From: Xanthocytophaga flava
GTDB taxonomy: Bacteria; Bacteroidota; Bacteroidia; Cytophagales; 172606-1
Length of the DNA stretch: 64,000 nucleotides
NCBI GenBank assembly: GCA_030068525.1
Contig: JASJOS010000004.1
Span: 186,001 to 250,000 of the forward strand
Direction of reading: 5' to 3'
The position numbers and the translations under genes are program-made. Positions within the stretch are counted from its first letter, which is position 1. Each line of letters opens with the position of its first letter. The notes beneath the pieces are model-generated. The model was not told where the DNA came from, ran no database searches, and worked only from the letters and a program-made list of their open reading frames with translations. Positions 52,847 through 62,348 of the stretch are shown here, piece after piece.

Positions 52847-55024
52847 TTAAACTGATAAGTAACGATGAGATGAAGCCTGCCAGAAAGAAGCAAGAGCATG
52901 GTCTATGTCAGTCATTAAGGAGGCTTTGGTACTGGTGAGTGCCGTTGATCGGGGTGTCAGCTCTGCAAACGTTTCTTTTTGGCGTAAATACCAGTAATCA
53001 ACCGATTTTTTATCAAATCCAGCCTGAAAGGCAATGCCTTTCGTAAACTCAGCCCAGCTAATCTCTCCCCTATTGGACAGATGCCAGATACCATATGCCT
53101 GATCCAGAAATAAGTCGAGGCTCTGGTGTATAAGCTCTGGCAGATAAGAAGGCGAGAAACGTAGGTGATCAGGGATAGAAAAACTTTCCTGACGAGTAAA
53201 CTTTTCAAATGTGAGTTGAATAAAGTCCTTCGCATGCCAGGGATTTAATAAGGCACCTGTACGTACAACTAAGGCCTGAGAGAGATTTTGCAGGATCATG
53301 TTTTCAGCGGCTACCTTACTAATACCACTATCACAAGCAGGTGATACAGGGTCCTGTTCATGGTAAGGAGCCCCTTTGGTGCCATCAAAGACAAAATCAT
53401 TTGAAAACGCCAGTAAAGGAACCGCATTCTCCTGACAGGCTTTTACCAGAAGCGAAATATCATGTAAATGGAAGTTGGTACCTGATGAGAGCAAATTCAG
53501 GTGAGTTTGGCTTTTTTCTTCTGTAGCAAGAATAACTCCCCACGGTTTATACAGCCGAAATAACTCCCAAAGCTGACTGCTATCTATAACCAATTGTGAA
53601 GACAGGATATGATTGGCTAGTCCACGTTCCTCACATATAGTTGCAAACGCAACCTGCATGGCCTGGCTATTGGTAAATATAAGCAAGGGCTTACGAGTCA
53701 CCGAATGTGATAGAGCAGCATCCGGTGACCTTTGCCACCAGCCTGGCTCATGAACAACGGAAGGTACAGCAGTCTGGTCTGTTAGCAACTGCTTGACCAA
53801 AAACGAAAGTGCCGTTGGACGTGGTTCTGACGAACGTACATCAAATAGTCCCGGTTCATAATAGCCTACCTCTCTGGTAAGCAAAGTATTCCAGTCAAAA
53901 GACCCCAGAGAGGCCCAGGCAGTAATGGCTCTAAAATCAACACCCTTTGCAATAAGCTTCTGTCCGGTTTGCCAGGCCTGATAAAACCAGCGCATTTGTT
54001 CTTCACGAGTACACCCCAGATGCACTTCCGTTACAGCCAAGGGAATAGCATACCGTTCCCAGGCTTCTAACAACAGCTTTTCTCCTCCAGCCATTTCTAC
54101 AGGCGCTCGTACAGCTTCTATGTCCACATACTGGTGTCTGCCGTTGCCTCCGACCAGAAAAGAAGGATATTTATTGATCTCATGATCCAGATATCGCTCA
54201 CTGGTAAGGTAATAATCAAGGCCTAAGATATCCGGAGGACACGTGTTTTCAAGAAAGAAGTATAACTCTTCCGGAGTAATCCCGGAGTCAAGTAAATAAT
54301 TCCAAAGTGGGTGTTTATCATCTACAAACCCGCAGAGTAAATCATATCCCAGCCATCTGCGTATATTATCAAAGTCAGCTTGGTACTGGAGTTCTTTTGT
54401 GCTGTATGTAATACCTAAATCTTCAGTTTGTACCAGCTTTGCGGCAGGCTGTATCTGCCTGATTTGTTGCATAGCCAATACTATCCCTTTGCATTGATTG
54501 ATCAGGATGCGACAGAATCCTGCATCATCACGTCGGTGTGGGTACCAATGTCCATATAATCCTGCAAAACGAGCAGTTGTAAGCGGTTCGTTGATGGGAT
54601 TATAGAGCGTCACCCACGGATAGCGTTCGGCTACATTTCTGGCAAAACGGGCAAATTGTTCCGGAAAATGAAGCTGATCAAAGGTACAGTAGGCCGGACC
54701 ACTTCCATGATGAAGCAGTCCGACAATCGGATTCATCCCAATATCCTTTAAAAACTGCAATCTTTCGTCAGTCCACGACCAGTCCTGCTGGCTCGGATCG
54801 GTAGGGGCAATTCGCTCCCATAGTACCGGATAGCGAATGGTTTGGATACCCAGTTGAGCAATCTTTTCCAGATCCTGAATACGCGTTTGATGCCCGTTTT
54901 TGAGTAACTGGTCAAAATATCGGTCTTCAATGCGGTTCACAGAACATTCGATTCCTCCCCAAATCTCAGGATTCGGGAGCGGCAGGGATGGCATTGGGTG
55001 AGTAAACTCCGGGGCTCGGAACAT
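52847..55024 (-). CDS. Fusion protein: GH1-type glycosidase plus RmlD-type sugar-nucleotide reductase
   Basis: The 725-residue protein joins two enzymes. Residues about 18-420 are a GH1-like barrel: IWGGIECSVNRI, LGIQTIRYPVLWERI, acid/base Glu146 in YNPINEPLTTARF, LGLDYYLTSERYLDH and nucleophile-like Glu333 in AVTEVHLGCTRE. Residues about 443-725 are an RmlD-like Rossmann domain (KPLLIFTNSQAMQVAF, LLAFSNDFVFDGTKGAPYHEQDPVSPACDSGISKVAAENMIL, VVRTGALL, GIWHLSNRGEISWAEF). No signal peptide, so it is cytosolic. Its start overlaps the UDP-galactopyranose mutase gene by 59 bases (29 if Met11 at 54994 is used), a sign of coupled translation. Confidence 0.88.
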   Translation of the reverse strand: MFRAPEFTHPMPSLPLPNPEIWGGIECSVNRIEDRYFDQLLKNGHQTRIQDLEKIAQLGIQTIRYPVLWERIAPTDPSQQDWSWTDERLQFLKDIGMNPIVGLLHHGSGPAYCTFDQLHFPEQFARFARNVAERYPWVTLYNPINEPLTTARFAGLYGHWYPHRRDDAGFCRILINQCKGIVLAMQQIRQIQPAAKLVQTEDLGITYSTKELQYQADFDNIRRWLGYDLLCGFVDDKHPLWNYLLDSGITPEELYFFLENTCPPDILGLDYYLTSERYLDHEINKYPSFLVGGNGRHQYVDIEAVRAPVEMAGGEKLLLEAWERYAIPLAVTEVHLGCTREEQMRWFYQAWQTGQKLIAKGVDFRAITAWASLGSFDWNTLLTREVGYYEPGLFDVRSSEPRPTALSFLVKQLLTDQTAVPSVVHEPGWWQRSPDAALSHSVTRKPLLIFTNSQAMQVAFATICEERGLANHILSSQLVIDSSQLWELFRLYKPWGVILATEEKSQTHLNLLSSGTNFHLHDISLLVKACQENAVPLLAFSNDFVFDGTKGAPYHEQDPVSPACDSGISKVAAENMILQNLSQALVVRTGALLNPWHAKDFIQLTFEKFTRQESFSIPDHLRFSPSYLPELIHQSLDLFLDQAYGIWHLSNRGEISWAEFTKGIAFQAGFDKKSVDYWYLRQKETFAELTPRSTALTSTKASLMTDIDHALASFWQASSHRYLSV

Positions 55025-56156
55025 GTCTTTTTACAGTTTGTGGATCAAGAACTTCGTTTACAGATTTTTTACCGGATAGTTTATCATACAGTGTCAGTGC
55101 CTGAGCAACCACCTGATCCATGTTGTAATACCGGTATGTACCCAGACGACCTACAAAATGCACGTTGGGCAGCGTTTCTGTTAACAACTTGTACTGTTGA
55201 TATAATGCTGCGTTTTCAGGCTTGGGTACCGGATAGTAGGGATCGCCGTTCCAGCTTGGATACTCGTAGGTAATACTGGTTTTGGCATGTTCCTGTCCGG
55301 TTAAATGCTTGTATTCGGTAATACGGGTATAGTCCTGATCGTTGGGGTAGTTTACCACTGCTACCGACTGGAATTGAGGCTGATCTACTGTCTTATGCAC
55401 GAATTGCAGGGAGCGGTAAGGAAGATGCCCGTAACAATAGTCGAAATACTCATCCACAGGCCCGGTGAAGATTAGATTTTTAAACCCGACATACTTTTTA
55501 ATTTCTGTATAGGACGTATTGAGTGCAATATGAATATTGGGATGATCCAGCATATTTTCAAACATACGGGTATAGCCATGTAAAGGCATATACTGGAATG
55601 TATCTGTAAAATACCGGTCATCACAGTCAATGCGGGTTGGAATTCGCGAGGTTACCATTTTATCCAGTTCCGAAGGGTCCATTCCCCACTGTTTACGGGT
55701 ATACCCTCTGAAGAAGGTTTCATACAAATCTCTTCCTACCTGGCTCAGCACTACATCTTCGGATGTACGAATAGTTTCTACCGGCTCTTTGATCTGATCA
55801 AAATAAGCAGCGAGTTGTGCGGAATCAAAATTATGTCCATATAACCCATTCACCGTATTCAGGTTAATAGGAATGGGTAGCAATTTGTTCCTGACAGAAG
55901 CCAGTACTTTGTGTTCATAAGGCCTCCATAGCGTAAATTCAGACAAATAGGCAAATACCTTTGGTGAATTGGTATGAAAGATATGGGGTCCGTATTTATG
56001 AATCAGTATACCCGATTCGTTGTAGTAATCATAGGCATTACCGCCTATATGCTTACGTTTATCAATAATAAGGACTTTTTTGTTGCTCTTTTTCGCTAAG
56101 CGTTCTGCTAGTACAGCGCCAGCAAAGCCAGCACCTACAATAAGGTAATCAAACAT
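54966..56156 (-). CDS. glf: UDP-galactopyranose mutase
   Basis: The 396-residue flavoenzyme turns UDP-galactopyranose into UDP-galactofuranose. The FAD-binding motif GAGFAGAVLAERL is at 8-20, followed by IDKRKHIGGNAYDYYNE. The family segments KYGPHIFHTNSPKVFAYLSEF, GYTRKQWGMDPSELD, RIPTRIDCDDRYFTDTFQYMPLHGYTRMFENML and FVGRLGTYRYYNMDQVVAQAL are all present. It lies in the middle of a three-gene minus-strand cluster behind a glycosyltransferase. The galactofuranose is probably used by that cluster for a surface or storage glycan. Confidence 0.95.
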   Translation of the reverse strand: MFDYLIVGAGFAGAVLAERLAKKSNKKVLIIDKRKHIGGNAYDYYNESGILIHKYGPHIFHTNSPKVFAYLSEFTLWRPYEHKVLASVRNKLLPIPINLNTVNGLYGHNFDSAQLAAYFDQIKEPVETIRTSEDVVLSQVGRDLYETFFRGYTRKQWGMDPSELDKMVTSRIPTRIDCDDRYFTDTFQYMPLHGYTRMFENMLDHPNIHIALNTSYTEIKKYVGFKNLIFTGPVDEYFDYCYGHLPYRSLQFVHKTVDQPQFQSVAVVNYPNDQDYTRITEYKHLTGQEHAKTSITYEYPSWNGDPYYPVPKPENAALYQQYKLLTETLPNVHFVGRLGTYRYYNMDQVVAQALTLYDKLSGKKSVNEVLDPQTVKRHVPSPGVYSPNAIPAAPES

Positions 56157-56269
56157 ATACAGGTATAGTTAAAAAGTGATCAATAGGTATATGTCAGGGA
56201 ATTACAACTGATTGGCAAAAAATAGAATTAGGGTAACGCAGGAGGACTAGTTACTACCAGGCCACAGTA

Positions 56270-57544
56270 CTAAGCCATATGCCTTGTTTTCGTTTCAGCC
56301 AGCTTTGTTATCAATTGCTGCATTTGTTGCCAGGTGTAATCCCATGAATTATTTGCGAGGAACTCATCTACTCTTTGTTGCCATTGTGTATTTCCTCCTT
56401 CGTCAAGTGCCTTCTCTATCGCCTGTTCAAACTCCTCTGCTGATTCAGCAATATGAACCAGACCCACTTCTCCATAAGGACGAATCACATCTGTAATGGG
56501 AGTAGAGACAACTGGCCTGTGAGCTGCCAGATATTCTGGTGTTTTGGTTGGACTAATGAAACGGGTAGATTCATTGCGGGCAAAAAGCAGCAGGGCCACA
56601 TCCCAACCTCCCAGATAGGCAGGCAACTGTTCATACGATTTCATGCCCAGATAGTGGATATTCGGATTCTGAGGCAAGGTATCAGGATCAATCTTTACGA
56701 TCGGACCTATAATGATAAAATGCCAGTCCGGACGACGTTCAGCCAGATCGCGCAGCAAGTCAATATCAAACCGTTCGTCAATCACTCCATAAAACCCAAA
56801 TTTTGGTGCTTCAATGGTTGCCTGGTCTGCTGGTTCAACAGCCCTATGTGCTTTAGCAAAATGATCTTTATCAATGCTGCTGGGGAACGCACGAACAAAC
56901 GGATGCCGATCTCTTTTGGCTTCATACAAACTCAACCCTCCTGTATAGACAATATCTGCTTTTTGAAGCAATTGTTGTTCCCATTCCAGCAGTTCGGAAG
57001 GAGCCCCTTTAAAGGCAGAAAGTTCATCCATACAATCATAGATAGTCACTTTTGGCGTCAGATTGTGACTGAATGCCAATGCCATTGGCGTATAATACCA
57101 AGCTACATAGTCTTCAATCCGGTATTTTTCTATCAGAGTCTTCAGTATATTTTCTTGTTCCTGTCTGGCTTCTGTATGTGAAAGGGTAGCTGGAAATTGT
57201 GGAGTGATTACCCAGAGATTATTTTCGTTTCGTTCATTAAAACTGACAATCTCCTGTGTATCAGAAAATACAGGTTCTTCTACAAAGAAAACCCTCCATT
57301 GCCTTGCTGCCCGTGTCATCAAATGCTGAGGACGTTGAAAAACAAAGTCCCAGCGCAAATGGGAGAAACAGATCAGGTTTTGAACAGATATTTCTGCTGG
57401 TGTGTCTATATCTTTTTCAGTTAGCTGAGTATCAGACATATTACCAATATTACCTTGTATAGAGGTTGTGCCTTGCAATGGATCTGTAATTTGTACAACA
57501 GTAGAGGCTAGTAGACTAGATTGATCTTTCGAAACGGTCTTCAT
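56270..57544 (-). CDS. Glycosyltransferase (GT-B fold, group 1-like)
   Basis: The 424-residue protein has a polar N-terminal tail of about 50 residues, then a GT-B glycosyltransferase: LICFSHLRWDFVFQRPQHLMTRAARQWRVFFVEEP near 57-92, VTIYDCMDELSAFKGAPSELLEWEQQLLQKADIVYTGG in the middle, and the nucleotide-sugar-binding half GFYGVIDERFDIDLLRDLAERRPDWHFIIIGPIVKIDPDTLPQNPNIHYLG ... SPTKTPEYLAAHRPVVSTPITDVIRPYGEVGLVHIAESAEEFEQAIE. It has no signal or membrane span. Met36 (MSDTQL) is a possible alternative start. It precedes glf by 113 bases on the same strand, so the two probably act together. Confidence 0.9.
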   Translation of the reverse strand: MKTVSKDQSSLLASTVVQITDPLQGTTSIQGNIGNMSDTQLTEKDIDTPAEISVQNLICFSHLRWDFVFQRPQHLMTRAARQWRVFFVEEPVFSDTQEIVSFNERNENNLWVITPQFPATLSHTEARQEQENILKTLIEKYRIEDYVAWYYTPMALAFSHNLTPKVTIYDCMDELSAFKGAPSELLEWEQQLLQKADIVYTGGLSLYEAKRDRHPFVRAFPSSIDKDHFAKAHRAVEPADQATIEAPKFGFYGVIDERFDIDLLRDLAERRPDWHFIIIGPIVKIDPDTLPQNPNIHYLGMKSYEQLPAYLGGWDVALLLFARNESTRFISPTKTPEYLAAHRPVVSTPITDVIRPYGEVGLVHIAESAEEFEQAIEKALDEGGNTQWQQRVDEFLANNSWDYTWQQMQQLITKLAETKTRHMA

Positions 57545-57611
57545 ACTATGTAATGTGAGATTAAGTGAGGTATGCTAAAAAGAAATAAGGTTAAATCAGA
57601 CGCAGGATATA

Positions 57612-57656
57612 CTAACCTTAGTATAGCAGTTGATTGCTTGCATATACTGAGGTTAG
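57612..57656. terminator. Long hairpin between DUF4142 gene and glycosyltransferase gene
   Basis: CTAACCTTAGTATA (57612-57625) pairs with TATACTGAGGTTAG (57643-57656) with one G-U pair. It lies after the DUF4142 stop and 70 bases before the glycosyltransferase start, both on the minus strand. There is no T run, so it could be a terminator or an operator. Confidence 0.5.
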
Positions 57657-57749
57657 CAGATCTGACAAATCAGATAGACTCTCTCTGCATCACCATTTCT
57701 TTTGAGCTTATATCTATCTGCTACTGTGCAGATCTTTTTCCTGATTCCT

Positions 57750-58433
57750 TTATTTATTCCCTACCGGATTACTCATAGAATTGAGTACTTCCCGGGATAC
57801 TTTCAAATGAGTGCGTACAAGTGGATGGGCTGCAGCTGCCAGACTCTTCAAATTTGAATCACTGGCCTCAGACTCAACCATACTCATTACCTTGTCCAGC
57901 TTTTCATGACCATTTACGCCACTCTCTTGCATATAAAAGCGGTCTAATTCACTACCTGTTAGTTTGCCAAGCTTAGAAAGCATTTCCTGTGTTTGAGAAT
58001 CTATTTCTCTGGGAAGATTAACACCTTTAGCCGAAGCTATTTCGGTTAGCTTGGCTGCCAGACCATTTTGTTCTTCTACCTCTGCCTGCGCTATTTGACG
58101 TATCTGATCATTGCTAGCTTTTTGAACAGCCAGCTGGCTGAGCATTAATTGTTGCATGCCCCCTTTGGCTACCTCCATAAATAAGGTCTGATCTTTTTGA
58201 GAAAGTGCTTTCTTATCTGCCGTAACAGCAGCTACTTTGGCAGCGCCTTCCTTGTTGATACGCTCTAGCTCTGTTCGGCTCATTCCGCCTATCATAGCAG
58301 AGGCGTCCGTCTTATTGCCAGATGCTTGATTTCCTGATTGCTGAGCAAAGCTTGTCAGAGGGATCAGTGATGTGACTGCCAGTAACATAGCACCAGCCAG
58401 GATGCAACGTAGTTTGATATTGTAGGTTGTCAT
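57750..58433 (-). CDS. Exported DUF4142 protein
   Basis: The ATG at 58431-58433 gives a signal peptide (MTTYNIKLRCILAGAMLLAVTSLIPLTSFAQ); the frame is open further up to 58655 but that part overlaps the dyad. The 227-residue product matches DUF4142, a ferritin-like four-helix family: LFMEVAKGGMQQLMLSQLAVQKASNDQIRQIAQAEVEEQNGLAAKL, ELDRFYMQESGVNGHEKLDKVMSMVESEASDSNLKSLAAAAHPLVRTHLKVSREVL. It is probably periplasmic. These proteins occur in stress-related clusters in many bacteria, but a reaction is unproven. A dyad of the regulon type lies 190 bases upstream. Confidence 0.9.
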   Translation of the reverse strand: MTTYNIKLRCILAGAMLLAVTSLIPLTSFAQQSGNQASGNKTDASAMIGGMSRTELERINKEGAAKVAAVTADKKALSQKDQTLFMEVAKGGMQQLMLSQLAVQKASNDQIRQIAQAEVEEQNGLAAKLTEIASAKGVNLPREIDSQTQEMLSKLGKLTGSELDRFYMQESGVNGHEKLDKVMSMVESEASDSNLKSLAAAAHPLVRTHLKVSREVLNSMSNPVGNK

Positions 58434-59524
58434 AAGGGTTGTTTTGATTAAGTGATTTTTATGGCTCTCACATAGCAGAGAATTTCTGCCGGATGTAAGT
58501 GTATACCATCTGAAGATCCGTTTATCCGAACCTAGGTATGAACAGAATTTTATATTATCTGCAGGAATACTTATACAAAACAGTGCCTTGTCTAAAGAGT
58601 AGATTGATATAGGGTGCGTTAAATACCTGTTTTTAAAAAGGAGTATTTGACGCACATTGGAGTGGTGGCAGATACCCAGGTGTGAAGTTTATGAAACGAA
58701 ATAGTGTGTTCTAATAGGCATAAGCCTAGCTTTTGTATACCAGGCTATGGATTGGGCCGACTGCATAAAATACTTATTTTCAATATTTTATAGCATGTAT
58801 TTGCAGTTGGACTGCTGGCCGGGGCAAGAACAGGATGGCGGGGCATGGTTTTTATCATCCCTCCCCAATCTGTACAAAGCCGATCCAGCTGAGATAAGGT
58901 GTCTACATAAATGATAGAAAAGTCCGGAATAGGATTTAAGATATATACGAGATAAGCACACCAGGAACTCGGCCGTTTCCTGCTACATTGACAAACTTTA
59001 TCAGATACTATCTCAACAGTTTTTACAGGATTTGGCAAGCGCCCAACATCTCTTTACAATACGACTATTTTGTATGCTGAAAATAGAAGCTGAGCAGTTC
59101 CTGCTAAAACAGAAGCCAGTAACAACAATTTGGTCATTCAGGAAAACGTACTGTGTTGCTTCCCTATAATCTATTCTAGCTGCACATAAAAGTAGCAGCT
59201 TACCACTAGGTAAACTTGCCTCAGAAGAAAAACAAAACATCAGAGCAGGAATGTTTTTTTTACTGGTATCCACCTATCTCGTATGACTGGTCATTGGTAG
59301 ATAGCAGTTGGAAACCCTATACACAACACGTTTGGCTTTCCTGGCTTGTTTGCTCAGTAAATGTCTGATCTGAATTGTATTTACTCAGAACATGTATACC
59401 AGGCATACCTTTACAAACAGGTAAAGACACTTTTTAAACTGGAATTTACAATATGTGAGAATCTGAATAGTAAGAAAGACAATATCCTATTAGAATCAAT
59501 ATAGCTTTTACCCAATCAACTCTC
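58434..59524. other. Gene-poor 1.1 kb region between DUF4142 and GH2 genes
   Basis: It contains the dyad at 58614-58655 and a looser relative at 58761-58806 (AAATAC and GTATTT 23 bases apart with CTGCA/TGCAG outside). Frames of 86-97 codons on the minus strand have no protein-like character. Nothing else was recognised. Confidence 0.45.
58614..58655. promoter_or_regulatory. Dyad related to the P1-P5 family, 13-base arms
   Basis: GTGCGTTAAATAC (58614-58626) pairs with GTATTTGACGCAC (58643-58655) with one G-U pair; the two half-sites AAATAC and GTATTT are exactly 16 bases apart. CTCTT at +3 is absent. It lies about 190 bases upstream of the DUF4142 start. Confidence 0.6.
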
Positions 59525-61363
59525 ATGGAAACCAATCACCCAAACTACGGACTTACAGAAATTCAGGAAGATTCAGCAGAGGAGGTACACTTTGTGAATC
59601 CTTTGCCACGGGCAGTACTTCGGCACACCCGATTTGCTCTTCTGGATGGCGAATGGAAATTTTCATTGGACAATGAAGATCAGGGGTTGGCCAACAAGTG
59701 GTATCTTGCCCATACCTATCAACATACCGCTCACTGGCCGGGTGCAGTAGAATCGCACATGGCAGAAGCAAAAGATTCCCACCCTTCCTCTTCCTGGCAT
59801 GATAAGGTGATTGTGTGGTATGAACGGGAATTTTCCTTTCATGCTACCATCGAAGAATCTATTCACTCTATGCTACAGATTACCTTTGGTGCCTGTGGGT
59901 ATGAGACCAGAGTCTGGCTGAATGGACTGCCTCTGCAAACCATTGATGGGGAAGAGATCCATTATGGCGAGTACACTTCTTTTTCCTATGAATTAAACCA
60001 GGAAATGCTGCGTCCTGTCAATCGGCTTACTGTCCGGATTGCAGATACAATGGATGCCGAAATTCCAAGAGGCAAACAGGAATCGCATGTGTACAAACGG
60101 GGAGGTATCTGGTATCAGACCTATACAGGTGCAGTACGCAGTATCTGGCTGGAAACGGTAGAACGCAATCGGCTTCGTTCACGAGTTGGGGTGATTAGTA
60201 TAATAGAAGACAAGCTTGTTCAGTTTAACCTTACCACCCGGATTCATGATCCTGGTTGTTATATCTTACGATTAAAAGTCTACGAACGAAGCCGCAAGTC
60301 AACCGAACCCCTGGCGACATCTGATTTCCCGTTACGTCTGGAAGTTGGTCAGAAACGCCAACGCGTAGCTATTGAAGTTCCCGGAGCTGAGCTTTGGTCA
60401 CCGGAATCTCCTCATCTGTATAGGCTGGTGGCACAACTGATTGATCCCAGTGGCTACGCAGCCGAAATTGAGACGTTATTTGGTTTGCGTAAAATAGAAT
60501 CCCGCAGTTCTAAAATATATTTGAACCATACCCCTGTCTATCTGGATGGTATCCTTTATCAACCTGGTACGGCTACTTACGAAGAAATGCAACGTCATAT
60601 GCAGGCGATGAAGGAGTTGGGCTGCAACCTGGTGCGGATTCATATTACAGGCGTTGATCCAAGGATTTATAATTTAGCAGACGAAATGGGTATGCTTTTA
60701 TGGGTTGAGGTACCCAGTCCGCATAGTTCCAGCCAGGTAAGTCGTCAGAATCACCGGACCGAATTGCTCCGAATGCTCACACTCATTGAAACACATCCGT
60801 CCATCATAATCTGGAGTCTGTACAATGAAGATTGGGGCGCTCAGGATATTGCTATCAATCCGGAAACCCGTCAATACATCATGGATATGTATCATTATAT
60901 GCAGATTAACCATCCTCAGTTTTTGGTTGTTGATAATGATGGATGGCACCACGTTTCCTCAGAGGGACGTTTGAAATCCGATTTACTGACTGCCCATTTG
61001 TATACACCTGATCTGGACCGATGGAAACAGTTGCTGGACCGATTAGTAGCTGGTGAAATGGAAGGGGTAGCTGCGTTTCCCCTAGTGGTAGGTGATCCGT
61101 TCTTTTATCGCAAACAAAAACCATTGCTGGTAAGTGAATGGGGTGGTTTTGGCTTTGTAGATTATGGAGGACCCAATGATGCAGAAAGCCGGACGGAACA
61201 AATCCGACTCTTCAAACAGGAATTGCGAAAACGTCCTATAGCGGGAGATGTGTATACACAAGCTATTAATATCGAAGATGAACGAAATGGCATTATCGAT
61301 GCACATACCGGAGAATTACAGGTTCCTGCCAATGTGTTATCTTCCAAAGATATACAACTATAA
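59525..61363 (+). CDS. GH2-family glycoside hydrolase (cytosolic)
   Basis: The 612-residue protein has the GH2 order: sugar-binding jelly roll (LLDGEWKFSLDNEDQG...VIVWYEREFSF...TFGACGYETRVWLNG), an Ig-like domain, then the TIM barrel. The acid/base is Glu435 in WSLYNEDWG and the nucleophile Glu538 in LLVSEWGGFGFVDYGG. It lacks a signal peptide, unlike most Bacteroidota GH2 enzymes for scavenging, so it acts on an internal sugar. It may work with the GH1-RmlD fusion, glf and the glycosyltransferase. The natural sugar (galactoside, mannoside or glucuronide) cannot be told by eye. Confidence 0.9.
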   Translation: METNHPNYGLTEIQEDSAEEVHFVNPLPRAVLRHTRFALLDGEWKFSLDNEDQGLANKWYLAHTYQHTAHWPGAVESHMAEAKDSHPSSSWHDKVIVWYEREFSFHATIEESIHSMLQITFGACGYETRVWLNGLPLQTIDGEEIHYGEYTSFSYELNQEMLRPVNRLTVRIADTMDAEIPRGKQESHVYKRGGIWYQTYTGAVRSIWLETVERNRLRSRVGVISIIEDKLVQFNLTTRIHDPGCYILRLKVYERSRKSTEPLATSDFPLRLEVGQKRQRVAIEVPGAELWSPESPHLYRLVAQLIDPSGYAAEIETLFGLRKIESRSSKIYLNHTPVYLDGILYQPGTATYEEMQRHMQAMKELGCNLVRIHITGVDPRIYNLADEMGMLLWVEVPSPHSSSQVSRQNHRTELLRMLTLIETHPSIIIWSLYNEDWGAQDIAINPETRQYIMDMYHYMQINHPQFLVVDNDGWHHVSSEGRLKSDLLTAHLYTPDLDRWKQLLDRLVAGEMEGVAAFPLVVGDPFFYRKQKPLLVSEWGGFGFVDYGGPNDAESRTEQIRLFKQELRKRPIAGDVYTQAINIEDERNGIIDAHTGELQVPANVLSSKDIQL

Positions 61364-61406
61364 AATACGGAATATATAGTATATGGAACAGGTTACCAAG
61401 ATAGTA

Positions 61407-61439
61407 TCGCGTTAAGAAAGTTAACTCTTTTAAACGCGA
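61407..61439 (+). terminator. Weak hairpin after the GH2 gene
   Basis: TCGCGTT (61407-61413) pairs with AACGCGA (61433-61439), with AAGA/TCTT inside. It lies 44 bases after the stop. There is no T run. Confidence 0.4.
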
Positions 61440-61554
61440 CTACCTGTCATAAACTTTTTATCCAATACTCCCTTTCAACTACAACATTGCGACTTTCGGC
61501 TAATTCCGTTTTCTGGCCTCTGTTTACCTTTGCTTAAACAAAAAATCAGAAAAA

Positions 61555-62337
61555 ATGGAATTAAAAAACAGCACCATTCTAATCACCGGCGGAACAAGCG
61601 GAATTGGATTAGAGTTTGTCCGGCAACTTACACAGCAAGGAGCCACTATCATCGTGACAGGTCGTAACCTGGAGGCATTGGAGAAAACAAAAACGGCGTT
61701 TCCAAACATTCACACCTTCCAAAGCGATGTGAGCAAACCACAGGACATTGAAAAGTTGTACAAAGATGTTACCCGACAATTTCCTGAGTTAAATATCATC
61801 ATCAACAACGCTGGCATTATGCGTTTGATTGATGTAGAGGACACTCGATTGGATCTGGAAAATATTAACCGTGAAATTGTCACCAATCTTTCGGGCACTA
61901 TCCAGATGGTGCATCAGTTTTTACCGCATTTACGAACAAAAAAGTCGGCTGCAATTGTCAACGTTTCATCGGCAATTGCCTTTACGGCCTATTCTTCTGC
62001 ACCTGTGTATAGTGCATCAAAAGCAGGAGTTCACGCCTATACACAGGCATTGCGCTTGCAACTGGAAGATACAAACGTAAAAGTATTCGAAGTAGTGCCT
62101 CCGGGTGTGAATACCAATCTTCAAAATGATTGGGTGCTACAACCAAACCCCTCTATGATGATGGATGTAGACAAAATGGTAAATATTGCCATTAAAGGAC
62201 TCTTGAATGACAAACCAGAGATTAAACCCTTTCTGATCAGTGTGATAAAAACGGTGAGTAGACTTATGCCCAATCTCCTGCTCAGGTTCGGACATGGCGA
62301 ATTTAAAAAATTTAAACAACTGACTGCGAACTACTAA
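61555..62337 (+). CDS. Short-chain dehydrogenase/reductase, DltE-like
   Basis: The 260-residue oxidoreductase has the cofactor motif TGGTSGIG at residues 11-18, NNAG near 88, a catalytic Ser in VNVSSAIAFTAYSS, and YSASKAGV with Tyr and Lys four apart. The segment VFEVVPPGVNTNLQNDW is typical of the DltE-like branch of unknown substrate. It is cytosolic. The DUF2147 gene begins only a dozen bases after its stop, so they are likely co-transcribed. Together with the small membrane protein and the AraC regulator they form a four-gene plus-strand set. Confidence 0.92.
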   Translation: MELKNSTILITGGTSGIGLEFVRQLTQQGATIIVTGRNLEALEKTKTAFPNIHTFQSDVSKPQDIEKLYKDVTRQFPELNIIINNAGIMRLIDVEDTRLDLENINREIVTNLSGTIQMVHQFLPHLRTKKSAAIVNVSSAIAFTAYSSAPVYSASKAGVHAYTQALRLQLEDTNVKVFEVVPPGVNTNLQNDWVLQPNPSMMMDVDKMVNIAIKGLLNDKPEIKPFLISVIKTVSRLMPNLLLRFGHGEFKKFKQLTANY

Positions 62338-62348
62338 ATATGGTAGAG

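Noticed and set aside
58745-59273. Two minus-strand frames of 97 and 86 codons in the DUF4142-GH2 gap.
   Set aside because: No start context, no family-like segments and Cys/Ser-rich random character; one covers the loose dyad.
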